This document shows, piece after piece, positions 1 to 8,297 of a DNA stretch of 64,000 bases. Both the position numbers and the translations under genes were made by a program. Below the pieces are notes generated by a model that saw only the letters and a list, made by a program, of their open reading frames with translations, ran no database searches and was not told where the DNA came from. Source of the stretch: JAVVSR01 sp036654095 (GTDB lineage Bacteria; Bacillota; Clostridia; Christensenellales; CAG-917); assembly GCA_036654095.1 (NCBI GenBank), contig JAVVSR010000003.1:89962-153961 (forward strand). Direction: 5' to 3'. The stretch's first letter is position 1. Every line of letters starts with the position of its first letter.

Positions 1-418
1 CAACAGTGATGCCCATACTGCGAGCAGTTCCGGCAATCATACTCATAGCAGTTTCAATAGAAGCTGCGCTAAGGTCGGCTTTTTTCATTTCGGCAATTTC
101 TCTTACCTGAGCCTTTGTAATTTTAGCAACTTTGTCTTTGTTGGGACGAGCCGAACCACTTGTAATACCGCAAGCCTTTTTTATAAGCACAGGAGCAGGT
201 GGTGTCTTTAAAATAAAAGAGAACGAACGGTCGCTATAAATTGTGATTACAACAGGAATAATCAAACCTGCTTTATTAGCGGTTTTCTCATTAAATTCCT
301 TAGTGAAGCCAGGAATATTAACGCCGTGCGGACCTAGTGTTGAGCCGACAGGCGGCCCCGGGGTTGCCTTGCCAGCGGGCAATTGAAGTTTAACAATCGC
401 ATTAATTTTTTTAGCCAT
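1..418 (-). CDS. rplK: 50S ribosomal protein L11 (C-terminus cut by window edge)
   Basis: L11 forms the GTPase-associated centre of the 50S subunit with 23S rRNA and contacts EF-G and EF-Tu. The translation opens MAKKINAIVKLQLPAGKA and continues with PGPPVGSTLGPHGVNI, the proline-rich linker typical of L11, followed by the C-terminal rRNA-binding domain with KITKAQVREIAEMK. In all 139 codons are visible, ending in GITV; L11 is usually about 141 residues, so only a few are lost at the left edge. An ideal ribosome binding site, TGGAGG, lies 7 bases before the ATG. It is the last gene of the minus-strand series and follows nusG after a 431-base gap that may hold an L1-type leader. rplA would be expected next, outside the window. 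Confidence 0.97.
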   Translation of the reverse strand, partial: MAKKINAIVKLQLPAGKATPGPPVGSTLGPHGVNIPGFTKEFNEKTANKAGLIIPVVITIYSDRSFSFILKTPPAPVLIKKACGITSGSARPNKDKVAKITKAQVREIAEMKKADLSAASIETAMSMIAGTARSMGITV

Positions 419-849
419 AGTATACCTCCAGACTAACCGTGGTTTTAGTGAGCGCAGAAATATTTACACTCTCCCACTATTATACCGCGAGCTAACGCGG
501 AACAATACAAATATTACACATCTAAATAAACAATATAACAAGCGACGATATATAGATGTGACTGTCTACAACAATTAAAATTGTAAACATGACAACAATT
601 TGAAATAGAATAACTAATCATTTAAGTTTTCACAACGCAAACATATTACATATTAGCAAAAATAATTTGTGAATTTCACCTAAATATTTTAATTACTTGC
701 GCAATGCCCTATTCCCTTTTCAAATCTACAAGTTAACGAAACAGATATCTGCTTATTAACATTATATCTGCACAAAAAGTGCAAAACTATCAACAAAGAG
801 TTAAATATCCTCATTGTCAATCGTTAATTGTCGAATTTATAAACCCAAA
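419..849. other. Intergenic region nusG-rplK, leader of rplK
   Basis: There is no credible ORF in these 431 AT-rich bases. The part nearest rplK folds as a possible L1-type leader, listed separately. A CCGCG/CGCGG hairpin at 485-500 directly precedes a perfect TATAAT (minus strand, 479-484), but the only -35-like hexamers sit at bad distances (15 or 20 bp), so I do not call a promoter. A second small hairpin, TGCAC/GTGCA, lies at 769-783. It lacks a T-run, so no terminator is called after nusG. Confidence 0.5.
439..477 (-). promoter_or_regulatory. Candidate ribosomal protein L1-type mRNA leader of rplK
   Basis: Read on the minus strand, GTGG (474-477) pairs with CCAC (439-442). Stacked inside it, GAG (471-473) pairs with CTC (450-452), leaving an ACTAAAA internal loop on one side. 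This GTGGGAG...CTC...CCAC layout shortly before the rplK ribosome binding site is the pattern I associate with L1 autoregulatory sites that mimic the L1 site on 23S rRNA. The pairing is visible; the assignment to L1 is from memory and not tested. Confidence 0.42.
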
Positions 850-1383
850 TTATAATTGGATTTTTTCAATTTGAGTAATGTCCAACTCGACAGGTGTTTG
901 CCTGCCAAACATTGAAACAATAACTTTAACTTTTTGACGCTCCAAATTAATTCCATCAACAACACCGATAAAACTTTCAAGCGCGCCATTAATAACACGG
1001 ATATTGTCACCCGTCTTAATATCAAAGTCAATAATATCAATTTTTTCGAGACCCATACGTTTAACTTCTTCCGAATGAAGCGCGGTAGGTTTACCACAGG
1101 GGCCGACAAAGTTTGTCACTCCTCTGGTACTTGATACCATAAAGCAAACGTGCGCGGTTTCCACCATTTTAACAAATACATAGCCCGGAAATTTTTTGCG
1201 TTCAACAACCTTTCTCTTGCCATTTTTCTCGACAATATCTTCCTCAACGGGAATTGCAATGTCCAAAATAAGCTCGTGAAGATTACTATTTTCAATCATC
1301 TTCTTCAGGTTATCTTCAACCATTTTTTCGTGGCCGGTGTATGTATGAACTACATACCATTTAGCTTGGTCGATATTTTCCAT
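850..1383 (-). CDS. nusG: Transcription termination/antitermination factor NusG
   Basis: NusG (Spt5 family) binds the RNA polymerase clamp through its NGN domain and modulates pausing and termination; the KOW domain contacts partners such as S10 or Rho. This 177-residue product has normal length. The NGN domain starts at once with WYVVHTYTGHEKMVEDNLKK and includes KKFPGYVFVKM near residues 65-75. The C-terminal KOW segment reads GDNIRVINGALESFIGVVDG, and the protein ends in DITQIEKIQL. AAGGAG lies 6 bases before the ATG. It follows secE by 28 bases, so rpmG, secE and nusG form one unit reading left. Confidence 0.98.
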   Translation of the reverse strand: MENIDQAKWYVVHTYTGHEKMVEDNLKKMIENSNLHELILDIAIPVEEDIVEKNGKRKVVERKKFPGYVFVKMVETAHVCFMVSSTRGVTNFVGPCGKPTALHSEEVKRMGLEKIDIIDFDIKTGDNIRVINGALESFIGVVDGINLERQKVKVIVSMFGRQTPVELDITQIEKIQL

Positions 1384-1411
1384 AATACTCCTTAAAAGAT
1401 GTGACTATAAA

Positions 1412-1807
1412 CTATGCGACAGCCTTGCCGGTCAGCAACTTTAACAATGCGCCGAGGCCTAAATCCATAGCAGTTAGCACAACTAGGAAGAAAAGGACAA
1501 CCACAATAACTACCGTTGTAGACGTAACAACAGTTTTCCATTTTGGCCAAGTAACCTTTTTCAGTTCCGAAATCATTTCCTTAAAAGCCTTAGCAATACG
1601 TTTGCCTAGCTTAGGTTTTGCATTAGCGGTAACTTTTGTGCCCTTAGTTGGGGATTTTTTAGCAGTGTTTTCAGGCTGAACGTTATCCGCAGCCTTCTTT
1701 TTAGCCAATTTAGCTTCGCGTTTAGCCTGTTTTAACTCCTCTCGGGTAATGACAGGTACGTTATCTTCCTTTGGCTCGTTGTTAATTTCAGGCGATATTT
1801 TTGACAT
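1412..1807 (-). CDS. secE: Preprotein translocase subunit SecE
   Basis: SecE is the small essential clamp subunit of the SecYEG channel in the cytoplasmic membrane. The C-terminal 60 residues are diagnostic: an amphipathic helix with EMISELKKVTWPKWKTVV, then one membrane span (VVIVVVLFFLVVLTAM). The N-terminal 70 residues are a Lys/Glu/Ala-rich charged extension, longer than in the shortest Firmicutes SecE. An upstream in-frame start at 1855 would overlap rpmG. I chose the MSKISPE start at 1807 because GGAGGG sits just 4 bases before it and rpmG ends at 1819. It lies between rpmG and nusG, the usual order. Confidence 0.93.
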   Translation of the reverse strand: MSKISPEINNEPKEDNVPVITREELKQAKREAKLAKKKAADNVQPENTAKKSPTKGTKVTANAKPKLGKRIAKAFKEMISELKKVTWPKWKTVVTSTTVVIVVVLFFLVVLTAMDLGLGALLKLLTGKAVA

Positions 1808-1818
1808 ATTACCCTCCG

Positions 1819-1968
1819 TTACTTTGTTTCTTTGTGCAAAGTAGTTTTTTTGCAAAATTTGCAGTACTTGTTAAGTTCAAGCCTATCAGGGTTGTTCTTC
1901 TTATTTTTATAGTTATCGTAATTGCGTTGTTTGCACTCGGTGCATGCCAAAGTAATTCTAACTCGCAT
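1819..1968 (-). CDS. rpmG: 50S ribosomal protein L33
   Basis: A 49-residue product beginning MRVRITLACTECKQRNY. It has two zinc-knuckle pairs, C9-x2-C12 and C36-x2-C39, so it is the zinc-binding (C+) form of L33, and the basic KNKKNNPDRLEL stretch lies between them. L33 is a small protein near the E site of the 50S subunit. GGAGGT is 6 bases before the ATG and a consensus promoter lies 38 bases further up. It is the first gene of an rpmG-secE-nusG unit. It is too short for most ORF callers; the frame, length and cysteines make the call safe. Confidence 0.96.
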   Translation of the reverse strand: MRVRITLACTECKQRNYDNYKNKKNNPDRLELNKYCKFCKKTTLHKETK

Positions 1969-2012
1969 AATGACACCTCCAAAAAATTTCACCTTAAAAA
2001 AGGCGCTTAATT

Positions 2013-2041
2013 AATATAACATAGACTAACAGCTGTGTCAA
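2013..2041 (-). promoter_or_regulatory. Sigma-A-type promoter of rpmG-secE-nusG
   Basis: On the minus strand, TTGACA (2036-2041) is followed by a 17-bp spacer and TATATT (2013-2018). A TG lies one base before the -10, an extended -10. Transcription should start near 2006, giving a leader of about 38 bases before rpmG. Confidence 0.8.
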
Positions 2042-2043
2042 AT

Positions 2044-2072
2044 AAAAAAACCGACAAATCCGCATCTGCGGA
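2044..2072 (-). terminator. Possible terminator after tuf
   Basis: The 14-base palindrome TCCGCA-GA-TGCGGA (2059-2072, minus strand; really a 4-bp stem with a 4-base loop) is followed 8 bases later by seven T (2050-2044). The stem is short and the T-run is offset, so this is a weak intrinsic terminator at best. It does sit exactly between tuf and the rpmG promoter. Another palindrome, TTGATATATCAA, lies upstream at 2104-2115. Confidence 0.4.
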
Positions 2073-2207
2073 AAAATAACTGCGCCTACGAAAACAGCAT
2101 TTGTTGATATATCAAACAAATATTTTTGTGCCTGCGCGCATCAACATCGCGATACGCGCTGGCGCATTAATATGAATTTGAATTTGTAGAATAGTAAAAC
2201 TATTTAA

Positions 2208-3413
2208 TTACTTAATAATTTTAGCTACAACGCCCGAGCCTACTGTTCTGCCGCCCTCGCGGATAGCGAAACGTAAACCTTCTTCGATAGCGATAGGAGT
2301 GATAAGAACTATCTCCATATCAACGTGGTCGCCGGGCATAACCATTTCAACGCCTGCGGGCAATTTAATTGAACCCGTAACGTCGGTGGTACGGAAATAG
2401 AATTGAGGACGATAACCATTAATAAATGGTGTGTGACGTCCGCCTTCTTCTTTTGTTAAAACGTATACTTGTGACGTAAACTCTGTATGAGGATGAATTG
2501 TACCAGGTTTAGCGAGAACTTGGCCACGTTCAATTTCCTTACGGTCAACACCACGAAGCAATGCGCCGATATTGTCGCCTGCGTTAGCAAAGTCAAGAAG
2601 CTTACGGAACATTTCAATACCAGTAACAACGGTATCCTTAGGTTCAGCTGCAAGACCAACGATTTCTGCTTTGTCCTGAATTTTGATAGTACCACGCTCA
2701 ACACGACCAGTAGCAACTGTGCCACGACCAGTGATTGTGAATACGTCTTCAACAGGCATTAAGAAAGGTTTTTCTGTATCGCGTACAGGAGCGGGAATAT
2801 ATGCGTCAACTGTATCAAGTAATTTTTGAATACATTGTGTATCCTCACTGTCAACTTTACCAGCAGTTAATGCTTCCATTGCTTTTAAAGCCGAGCCACG
2901 AATAATTGGGGTGTCGTCGCCGGGGAAATCGTATGAGCTTAATAACTCGCGAACTTCCATTTCAACTAACTCTAATAATTCCTCATCATCAACTTGGTCG
3001 CATTTATTTAAGAAAACAACAATATAAGGAACGCCAACCTGACGAGCAAGCAAAATGTGCTCACGAGTTTGAGGCATTGGGCCGTCTGATGCAGCAACAA
3101 CAAGTATTGCTCCGTCCATTTGAGCAGCGCCAGTAATCATGTTTTTAACATAGTCGGCGTGACCAGGGCAGTCAACGTGCGCGTAGTGACGAGTAGCTGT
3201 CTCGTATTCTACGTGTGAAGTATTGATTGTAATTCCTCTTGCTTTTTCTTCAGGAGCCTTGTCGATTTCGTCATATTTCATAACTTTAGCATATCCTTTA
3301 GATGCAGAGTACATTGTAATAGCAGCGGTAAGAGTAGTCTTGCCGTGGTCAACGTGACCAATAGTACCAATGTTTACGTGGGGTTTTGTTCTTTCAAATT
3401 TAGCTTTTGCCAT
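2208..3413 (-). CDS. tuf: Elongation factor Tu
   Basis: EF-Tu is the GTPase that delivers aminoacyl-tRNA to the ribosomal A site. The 401-residue product has standard length. The G1 motif is GHVDHGKTT near residue 20, G3 is DCPGHADY, G4 is NKCD and G5 is GSALKA. Domain II begins near residue 215 with GRGTVATGRVERG, and domain III ends with RFAIREGGRTVGSGVVAKI. TAGGAGGAATTC precedes the ATG. It is the last gene of L7Ae-rpsL-rpsG-fusA-tuf, 93 bases after fusA. Confidence 0.99.
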   Translation of the reverse strand: MAKAKFERTKPHVNIGTIGHVDHGKTTLTAAITMYSASKGYAKVMKYDEIDKAPEEKARGITINTSHVEYETATRHYAHVDCPGHADYVKNMITGAAQMDGAILVVAASDGPMPQTREHILLARQVGVPYIVVFLNKCDQVDDEELLELVEMEVRELLSSYDFPGDDTPIIRGSALKAMEALTAGKVDSEDTQCIQKLLDTVDAYIPAPVRDTEKPFLMPVEDVFTITGRGTVATGRVERGTIKIQDKAEIVGLAAEPKDTVVTGIEMFRKLLDFANAGDNIGALLRGVDRKEIERGQVLAKPGTIHPHTEFTSQVYVLTKEEGGRHTPFINGYRPQFYFRTTDVTGSIKLPAGVEMVMPGDHVDMEIVLITPIAIEEGLRFAIREGGRTVGSGVVAKIIK

Positions 3414-3506
3414 TTTGAATTCCTCCTACAAATTCTTGATAATTTTTTATTTTATTTTAATGCTTAGCATTATTAGTTTGGCTATCTCACTGGGCAGAGA
3501 TGCTCC

Positions 3507-5573
3507 TTAATGACCTAACAATTTTTCGGCTACGCTACGCGGAACCTGGTTATAATGATCGAAAAACATTGAAAAGTTAGCCCTACCTTGCGAAATTGAC
3601 CTCAATATAGTTGCGTAACCAAACATTTCAGATAAAGGAACCAGTGCGTCGATTAGCTGTGAGCCATTGCGCATTTCCATACCTTTAATTGTACCACGTC
3701 TACCGTTTATAGTAGCCATACAATCGCCCAAATATTCTTCCGGAGTGGTAACTTCGACTTTCATAATTGGTTCAAGTAAAACAGGGTTTGCATTTTTTGC
3801 GCCTTCTTTAAAGGCTTGCGAGCCTGCAATACGATATGCGATTTCACTGCTGTCGACATCGTGGTAACTACCATCGACAACCGTTGCTTTAAAGTCAACC
3901 AGCTCATATCCTGCAATTATGCCTCCTTGAGCGGCCTCTCTAATACCCGTTTCAATAGCTGGTATATATTCCTTCGGAATAGACCCGCCAACGGTTTTAT
4001 CTTCAAATACAAAGCCTTTGCCCGCTTCGTTTGGTTCAAATATGACAGTACAATCACCATACTGACCTTTACCGCCCGATTGACGAACATATCTGCCTTG
4101 CTGTTTAACTGTTTTTGTAATAGTTTCACGATAAGCAACTTGCGGACGTCCTACGTTAGCCTCAACTTTGAACTCACGCAACAATCTGTCAACAATGATT
4201 TCCAAATGAAGTTCGCCCATACCCGCAATGATAGTTTGCCCCGTTTCGCGGTCGGTATAAGCCTTAAATGTAGGGTCTTCCTCAGCCAACTTTTGTAAAG
4301 CTAAGCCCATCTTTTCCTGACCCGCTTTCGTTTTAGGTTCAATAGCAACCTTAATAACAGGTTCGGGAAAATCCATATTTTCTAAAATAATTGGTTTTTG
4401 CATATCACACAAGGTGTCGCCTGTGCTGCTTTCTTTTAAACCAACTACCGCAACAATATCGCCTGTTGACGCTTCTTCAATATCTTCACGATTATTAGCG
4501 TGCATTCTTAAGATACGGCCAATCCTTTCACGTTTGCCACGAGCGGCATTCATAATTGTCATACCAGTTTGCAATATGCCACTGTAAATCCTTATAAAAG
4601 CCAACCTTCCAACAAACGGGTCAGTCATAACTTTGAAAAGCAACGCTGAAAACGGCTGCTCGTCGTTTGGATGACGCACGTCTTCTTCATCTGTCTTTGG
4701 ATTAGTACCAGTAATACATTCCTTATCTTGAGGTGACGGTAAATAATCAATAATCGCATCAAGTAAACTTTGTACGCCTTTATTTCTGTACGCGCTTCCG
4801 CACAGTACTGGAACTATTTTAAGGCTAATTGTAGCTTTTCTAATGGCAGGCTTCAACTCTTCAGCGGAAATATCCTGTCCATCTAAGAATTTTTCCAAAA
4901 TACTGTCGTCAAAATCGGCAACCGCTTCCATAAGCGCAAGCCTAGCGGCGTCAGTTTTCTCTCGAAGATTTTCAGGGACATCTACAACGTCATATTGAGT
5001 GCCTAACTCATCCCTATATATAACAGCATTATTTGCAACAAGGTTAATAACCCCTACAAAATCGCCTTCGTTACCGATAGGCAGTTCAATAGGAACTGCG
5101 TTTGCTTTAAGCCTATCGTGCATCATTTGAACAGCATTTTCAAAGTTTGCACCCGTAATATCCATCTTATTGACAAACGCTAACCGCGGAACATTATATT
5201 TGTTTGCCTGACGCCAAACCGCTTCCGATTGTGGTTCAACACCGCCCTTTGCGCAGAAAAGCGCAACTGCGCCATCCAAGATACGCAAACTGCGTTCAAC
5301 CTCAACCGAGAAATCCACGTGACCGGGGGTATCGATGATATTGATACGATGTTCTTTCCAATAAGCTGTTGTCGCCGCAGAAGTTATGGTAATACCACGC
5401 TCCTGTTCTTGAGCCATCCAGTCCATCGTAGCGGCTCCCTCGTGAGTTTCGCCCATACGATGGTTTTTACCCGTATAGAACAAAATCCGTTCGGTTGTCG
5501 TGGTCTTTCCGGCGTCAATATGAGCCATGATACCAATATTTCTAACTTTTTCTAGCGCTATCGCTCTGTTCAT
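3507..5573 (-). CDS. fusA: Elongation factor G
   Basis: EF-G is the GTPase that drives translocation and, with RRF, ribosome recycling. The 688-residue product has the full five-domain length. G1 is AHIDAGKTTTTERILFYTG at the N-terminus, G3 is DTPGHVDFSVEVERSL, and G4 is VNKMD. Domain IV begins near residue 485 with VGRPQVAYRETI, and the C-terminus has domain V (EYLGDCMATINGRRG). GGAGACTTAAATT precedes the ATG. It lies between rpsG and tuf as in the classical str operon. Confidence 0.99.
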   Translation of the reverse strand: MNRAIALEKVRNIGIMAHIDAGKTTTTERILFYTGKNHRMGETHEGAATMDWMAQEQERGITITSAATTAYWKEHRINIIDTPGHVDFSVEVERSLRILDGAVALFCAKGGVEPQSEAVWRQANKYNVPRLAFVNKMDITGANFENAVQMMHDRLKANAVPIELPIGNEGDFVGVINLVANNAVIYRDELGTQYDVVDVPENLREKTDAARLALMEAVADFDDSILEKFLDGQDISAEELKPAIRKATISLKIVPVLCGSAYRNKGVQSLLDAIIDYLPSPQDKECITGTNPKTDEEDVRHPNDEQPFSALLFKVMTDPFVGRLAFIRIYSGILQTGMTIMNAARGKRERIGRILRMHANNREDIEEASTGDIVAVVGLKESSTGDTLCDMQKPIILENMDFPEPVIKVAIEPKTKAGQEKMGLALQKLAEEDPTFKAYTDRETGQTIIAGMGELHLEIIVDRLLREFKVEANVGRPQVAYRETITKTVKQQGRYVRQSGGKGQYGDCTVIFEPNEAGKGFVFEDKTVGGSIPKEYIPAIETGIREAAQGGIIAGYELVDFKATVVDGSYHDVDSSEIAYRIAGSQAFKEGAKNANPVLLEPIMKVEVTTPEEYLGDCMATINGRRGTIKGMEMRNGSQLIDALVPLSEMFGYATILRSISQGRANFSMFFDHYNQVPRSVAEKLLGH

Positions 5574-5615
5574 AATTTAAGTCTCCTGTATCTCATGACT
5601 CCCCTTATCTAATGA

Positions 5616-6086
5616 CTACCAACGATAGTGCGCAAAAGCCTTATTTGCTTCAGCCATACGATGTGTTTCTTCTTTCTTCTTAACTGCGCCGCCATTATTG
5701 GAATACGCATCCATAAGCTCGCCTGCTAATCTCTCAGCCATAGTTTTTTCACTGCGCTTACGAGTAAAAATAGTCAACCAGCGAATACCCAATGTCTGCC
5801 TTCTGTCGGGACGAATATCGATAGGTACTTGATAGGTAGAACCACCTACACGCCTTGCTTTAACCTCTACCGCGGGCATAATGTTTTCTAACGCCTGTGT
5901 AAATATATTTATAGCACTTTGATTTAATTTTTTTTCAGCAATATCAAATGCACCGTAAACAATGGACTCCGCAATACCCTTTTTTCCATCGTGCATAACT
6001 TGGTTAATAAGTTTTGTCACGACAGTACTGTTAAATTTTGGGTCTGGAAGAACGTCACGTTTTGGTACACCACTTCTTCTTGGCAT
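5616..6086 (-). CDS. rpsG: 30S ribosomal protein S7
   Basis: S7 nucleates assembly of the 30S head and contacts mRNA and E-site tRNA. The 156-residue product is of normal length. It opens MPRRSGVPKRDVLPDPK and contains the conserved GGSTYQVPIDIRPDRRQTLGI region (about residues 80-100) and the C-terminal KKKEETHRMAEANKAFAHYRW. GGAGGTAACTAG precedes the start. It sits between rpsL (47 bases) and fusA (43 bases) in one operon. Confidence 0.99.
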   Translation of the reverse strand: MPRRSGVPKRDVLPDPKFNSTVVTKLINQVMHDGKKGIAESIVYGAFDIAEKKLNQSAINIFTQALENIMPAVEVKARRVGGSTYQVPIDIRPDRRQTLGIRWLTIFTRKRSEKTMAERLAGELMDAYSNNGGAVKKKEETHRMAEANKAFAHYRW

Positions 6087-6132
6087 TTCTAGTTACCTCC
6101 TGTTTATTTAATTGGTTGTTGTTTCATCCGAG

Positions 6133-6504
6133 TTATTTTGGCTTTTTAGCGCCATACTTAGAACGAGCCTGCTTGCGATTTGCAACGCCTGAAGCATCTA
6201 ACGCACCACGAATGATGTGATACCTTACGCCTGGCAAATCCCTTACCCTTCCGCCGCGAATTAAAACCACACTGTGCTCTTGCAAATTATGACCGATACC
6301 TGGGATATAAATTGTACCCTCCATACCGTTAATAAGACGAACACGTGCTATTTTACGAAGCGCAGAGTTAGGCTTCTTTGGAGACGTTGTCGTTACAGAT
6401 AAGCATACACCTCTCTTTTGCGGACAGCTGTCCATGATAGGTGCAGATGACTTTTTAATCTGCTTCTCCCTGCCTTGCCTAATTAACTGATTAATTGTTG
6501 GCAT
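6133..6504 (-). CDS. rpsL: 30S ribosomal protein S12
   Basis: S12 lies at the decoding centre and controls accuracy. The 123-residue product aligns to E. coli S12 by eye without gaps up to at least residue 96: PQKRGVC, SPKKPNSALRK (Lys43 and Lys44 kept), GHNLQEHSVVLIRGGRV, then DLPGVRYH. The residue equivalent to Lys88 is Arg (codon at 6241-6243), a change known to give streptomycin resistance in other bacteria. GGAGGTTACAAA precedes the ATG. It follows the L7Ae-family gene by 73 bases. Confidence 0.99.
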   Translation of the reverse strand: MPTINQLIRQGREKQIKKSSAPIMDSCPQKRGVCLSVTTTSPKKPNSALRKIARVRLINGMEGTIYIPGIGHNLQEHSVVLIRGGRVRDLPGVRYHIIRGALDASGVANRKQARSKYGAKKPK

Positions 6505-6577
6505 TTTGTAACCTCCTATGTTATTAAATCGGATGAGCTTATCAGCAACCCGAAGATAAACTCAAGCTGTATTGACT

Positions 6578-6832
6578 TTACTTCAAACCAACCACCGCCG
6601 CGCCTACGTCAATATTGCAAACCTTGCCCAACGCTTCCTTGCTGGAAACATTTTCAATTTTCACTTTATATTGGTTTGCGCAAGCGACGACTTGATTTTT
6701 AATAAAATCGTCCGCATCGTCAGCCACGATGACACACTTTATCGTGGAATTTTCAATGCCTTTTAACACTTGTTTCATACCCACTACCTTGTCGGAATTT
6801 ACAATAGTTTCTAATAATTGATTTTCAATCAT
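6578..6832 (-). CDS. L7Ae/YbxF-family RNA-binding protein
   Basis: An 84-residue member of the L7Ae/L30e/S12e family, which binds kink-turn RNA; the B. subtilis homologue YbxF sits in the same place before rpsL. Visible features are the KVVGMKQVLKGIENSTIKCVIVADDADDF core and the C-terminal DVGAAVVGLK. The open frame extends to 6892, but the promoter at 6896-6924 would start transcription near 6889. A start at 6892 therefore would not be on the mRNA. I place the start at MIENQLLE (6832), which has AAGG close upstream, although that ribosome binding site is weak. It is the first gene of the str operon. Confidence 0.9.
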   Translation of the reverse strand: MIENQLLETIVNSDKVVGMKQVLKGIENSTIKCVIVADDADDFIKNQVVACANQYKVKIENVSSKEALGKVCNIDVGAAVVGLK

Positions 6833-6869
6833 AACCTTAATTCCCGTTTTTTTAGTATTGGATAACCTA

Positions 6870-6888
6870 CTTGTAGGCATACTACAAG
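6870..6888 (-). promoter_or_regulatory. Hairpin at the 5' end of the L7Ae-str mRNA
   Basis: CTTGTAG (6882-6888) pairs perfectly over 7 bp with CTACAAG (6870-6876) around a 5-base loop. With transcription expected to start at about 6889, this stem-loop would be the very 5' end of the message, a position where stems stabilise mRNA or serve regulation. No T-run follows, so it is not a terminator. Confidence 0.5.
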
Positions 6889-6895
6889 CCATAAT

Positions 6896-6924
6896 ATTCT
6901 AGCAGTTAAAAAACAATATGTCAA
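6896..6924 (-). promoter_or_regulatory. Sigma-A-type promoter of the L7Ae-rpsL-rpsG-fusA-tuf operon
   Basis: On the minus strand, a perfect TTGACA (6919-6924) is followed by a 17-bp spacer and TAGAAT (6896-6901), with TG one base before the -10. The -35 and spacer start, TTGACATATTG, is shared exactly with the region before rpoB. Confidence 0.85.
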
Positions 6925-7532
6925 AGAAAAATAAGCGATTTTTGCAAAAATTTTAGAATTTTTTAAATATATTAACCCTTTTAACGTGTTATGTGAAGTC
7001 AGCTATGCCATTTTTGTAGTTTTTTGGCAATTTTGCAAGTTATTGCATTGATATCTTGCATTTATTTAAGTTATATAACTGTATATTTGGCATTAAGTTG
7101 CTCATAAACATTCAAATACAAGCATTTATGCGACGCTTCTCTCAAATTTATTTTGATACCATAACTAGCTATAAAATTTAAAAGCCATTTCCCGCCGTTT
7201 CTTAATCACAAAAATCAGTCAAGATTATTGCTTGTAATTTTTTAAGCGATATAAAATTACTTTAACTCCCTCGCTATCTTGTCCCAAAAATACTGACGGC
7301 CATTACGCGACACATTGTACTTTTTTATTTCAAGCTATTTATCAATTTAAAATGCCCAAATTTATAAGGATTGCGCGTCCACACGCGTGAGAGGCTTTAA
7401 TTAACAATCAATTTCCATTGCGCAATAAATATATTCGCTTCATATTACGCATACGAAAATCTACACTTATTTTTATTTTTTGTCAAATGTATTGCATACA
7501 AAATATTAATTTATTTAAAAATTAAATATTTT
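6925..7532. other. Non-coding region between hemolysin III and the str operon promoter
   Basis: About 600 AT-rich bases without a complete gene. A good promoter sits at 7458-7486 with nothing obvious downstream. A 22-codon stretch reading left (7257 to about 7325) translates to KYNVSRNGRQYFWDKIAREL and a stop, which looks protein-like but has no start or ribosome binding site. It could be a gene remnant. Nothing else was recognised. Confidence 0.5.
7458..7486 (-). promoter_or_regulatory. Orphan sigma-A-type promoter
   Basis: On the minus strand, TTGACA (7481-7486) is followed by a 17-bp spacer and TAGATT (7458-7463). The next gene in that direction starts about 620 bases away. It may make a non-coding RNA or a long leader for the str operon. 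Confidence 0.5.
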
Positions 7533-8222
7533 TTAAGCGCTAATTAAAATAACAGCCGCTCCAAAAAACATCATTGTTCCAACTAACTCAAATATATGGA
7601 AAATGCAATGCACATATCTCACTTTGATTGCAAAAATTATTGAACCTAAAATGCACAATGCCGTTCCAACAAAATAAAAGTATTTAACTTCAATAGGGAT
7701 AAGAGCTCGATTATCAAGGTAAACCCCAAATAACAGTACTCCTACAACAAAATTTATAATCATCGACGGAACTTTAAATTTATCAACACTTTTTATATTA
7801 AGCGCGATATTAATTGCCGCAAATGCAAAACTTAATCCCAACGCGATAAAGTTATACGGATTTGTTGAAATACACAAGCAAATCGGCGCGCTACAACCCA
7901 AGACTATAAACGGAATATCCGAGTGGTCTATTTTGCGCCAATAATATTTTTTTCGTACGTCTATTGTGCTGTGATAAATGGTTGAAACTGTATATACAAC
8001 AATGGCTGGCGTACAAAGCAAAAACGACGCGGTAATATTCATCGCGTTACCTTTGCTTAATGTCAACAACCAAACTAAGCCTATAAGAAATAGAAGCGCG
8101 CCTACGCCGTGTGTAACTGCATTTAAAACTTCTTCGGGCTTTGTGTAATGCACTATTTTATATTGTCTACCATTGTGCTCAACCTCGATGATATTCGCGC
8201 CCTCAGATATGTATTCTTTCAT
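7533..8222 (-). CDS. Hemolysin III / YqfA (PAQR superfamily) membrane protein
   Basis: A 229-residue integral membrane protein. About 45 cytosolic residues are followed by roughly seven hydrophobic spans. Family marks are EEVLNAVTHGVGALL at residues 31-45, STIYHST near 85, WRKIDHSDIPFI near 97-108, and a C-terminal HCIFHIFELVGTMMFF. These conserved His and Asp residues are the metal-ligand set of the PAQR fold. The true function of bacterial members (TrhA/YqfA) is membrane homeostasis rather than proven haemolysis. AGGAG precedes the ATG. It lies 75 bases after the aldo/keto reductase and may share its transcript. Confidence 0.9.
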   Translation of the reverse strand: MKEYISEGANIIEVEHNGRQYKIVHYTKPEEVLNAVTHGVGALLFLIGLVWLLTLSKGNAMNITASFLLCTPAIVVYTVSTIYHSTIDVRKKYYWRKIDHSDIPFIVLGCSAPICLCISTNPYNFIALGLSFAFAAINIALNIKSVDKFKVPSMIINFVVGVLLFGVYLDNRALIPIEVKYFYFVGTALCILGSIIFAIKVRYVHCIFHIFELVGTMMFFGAAVILISA

Positions 8223-8297
8223 TTTACTCCTATTGCTAATTGTAACTTTTAGTTTAGTATATCAGCCTAAATTTATTTAGTATTTTTATTTGTATTT

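Noticed and set aside
1801..2010. Plus-strand frame opposite rpmG
   Set aside because: rpmG on the minus strand has the right cysteines, start and promoter; the plus frame is its shadow.
4000..4140. Overlapping frames inside fusA, tuf, rpoB and rpoC
   Set aside because: All fall within strongly conserved genes and translate to compositionally biased sequence without domains.
6833..6892. Longer N-terminus for the L7Ae-family protein (start at 6892)
   Set aside because: The promoter places the transcript start near 6889, the extra residues encode a hairpin, and there is no ribosome binding site.
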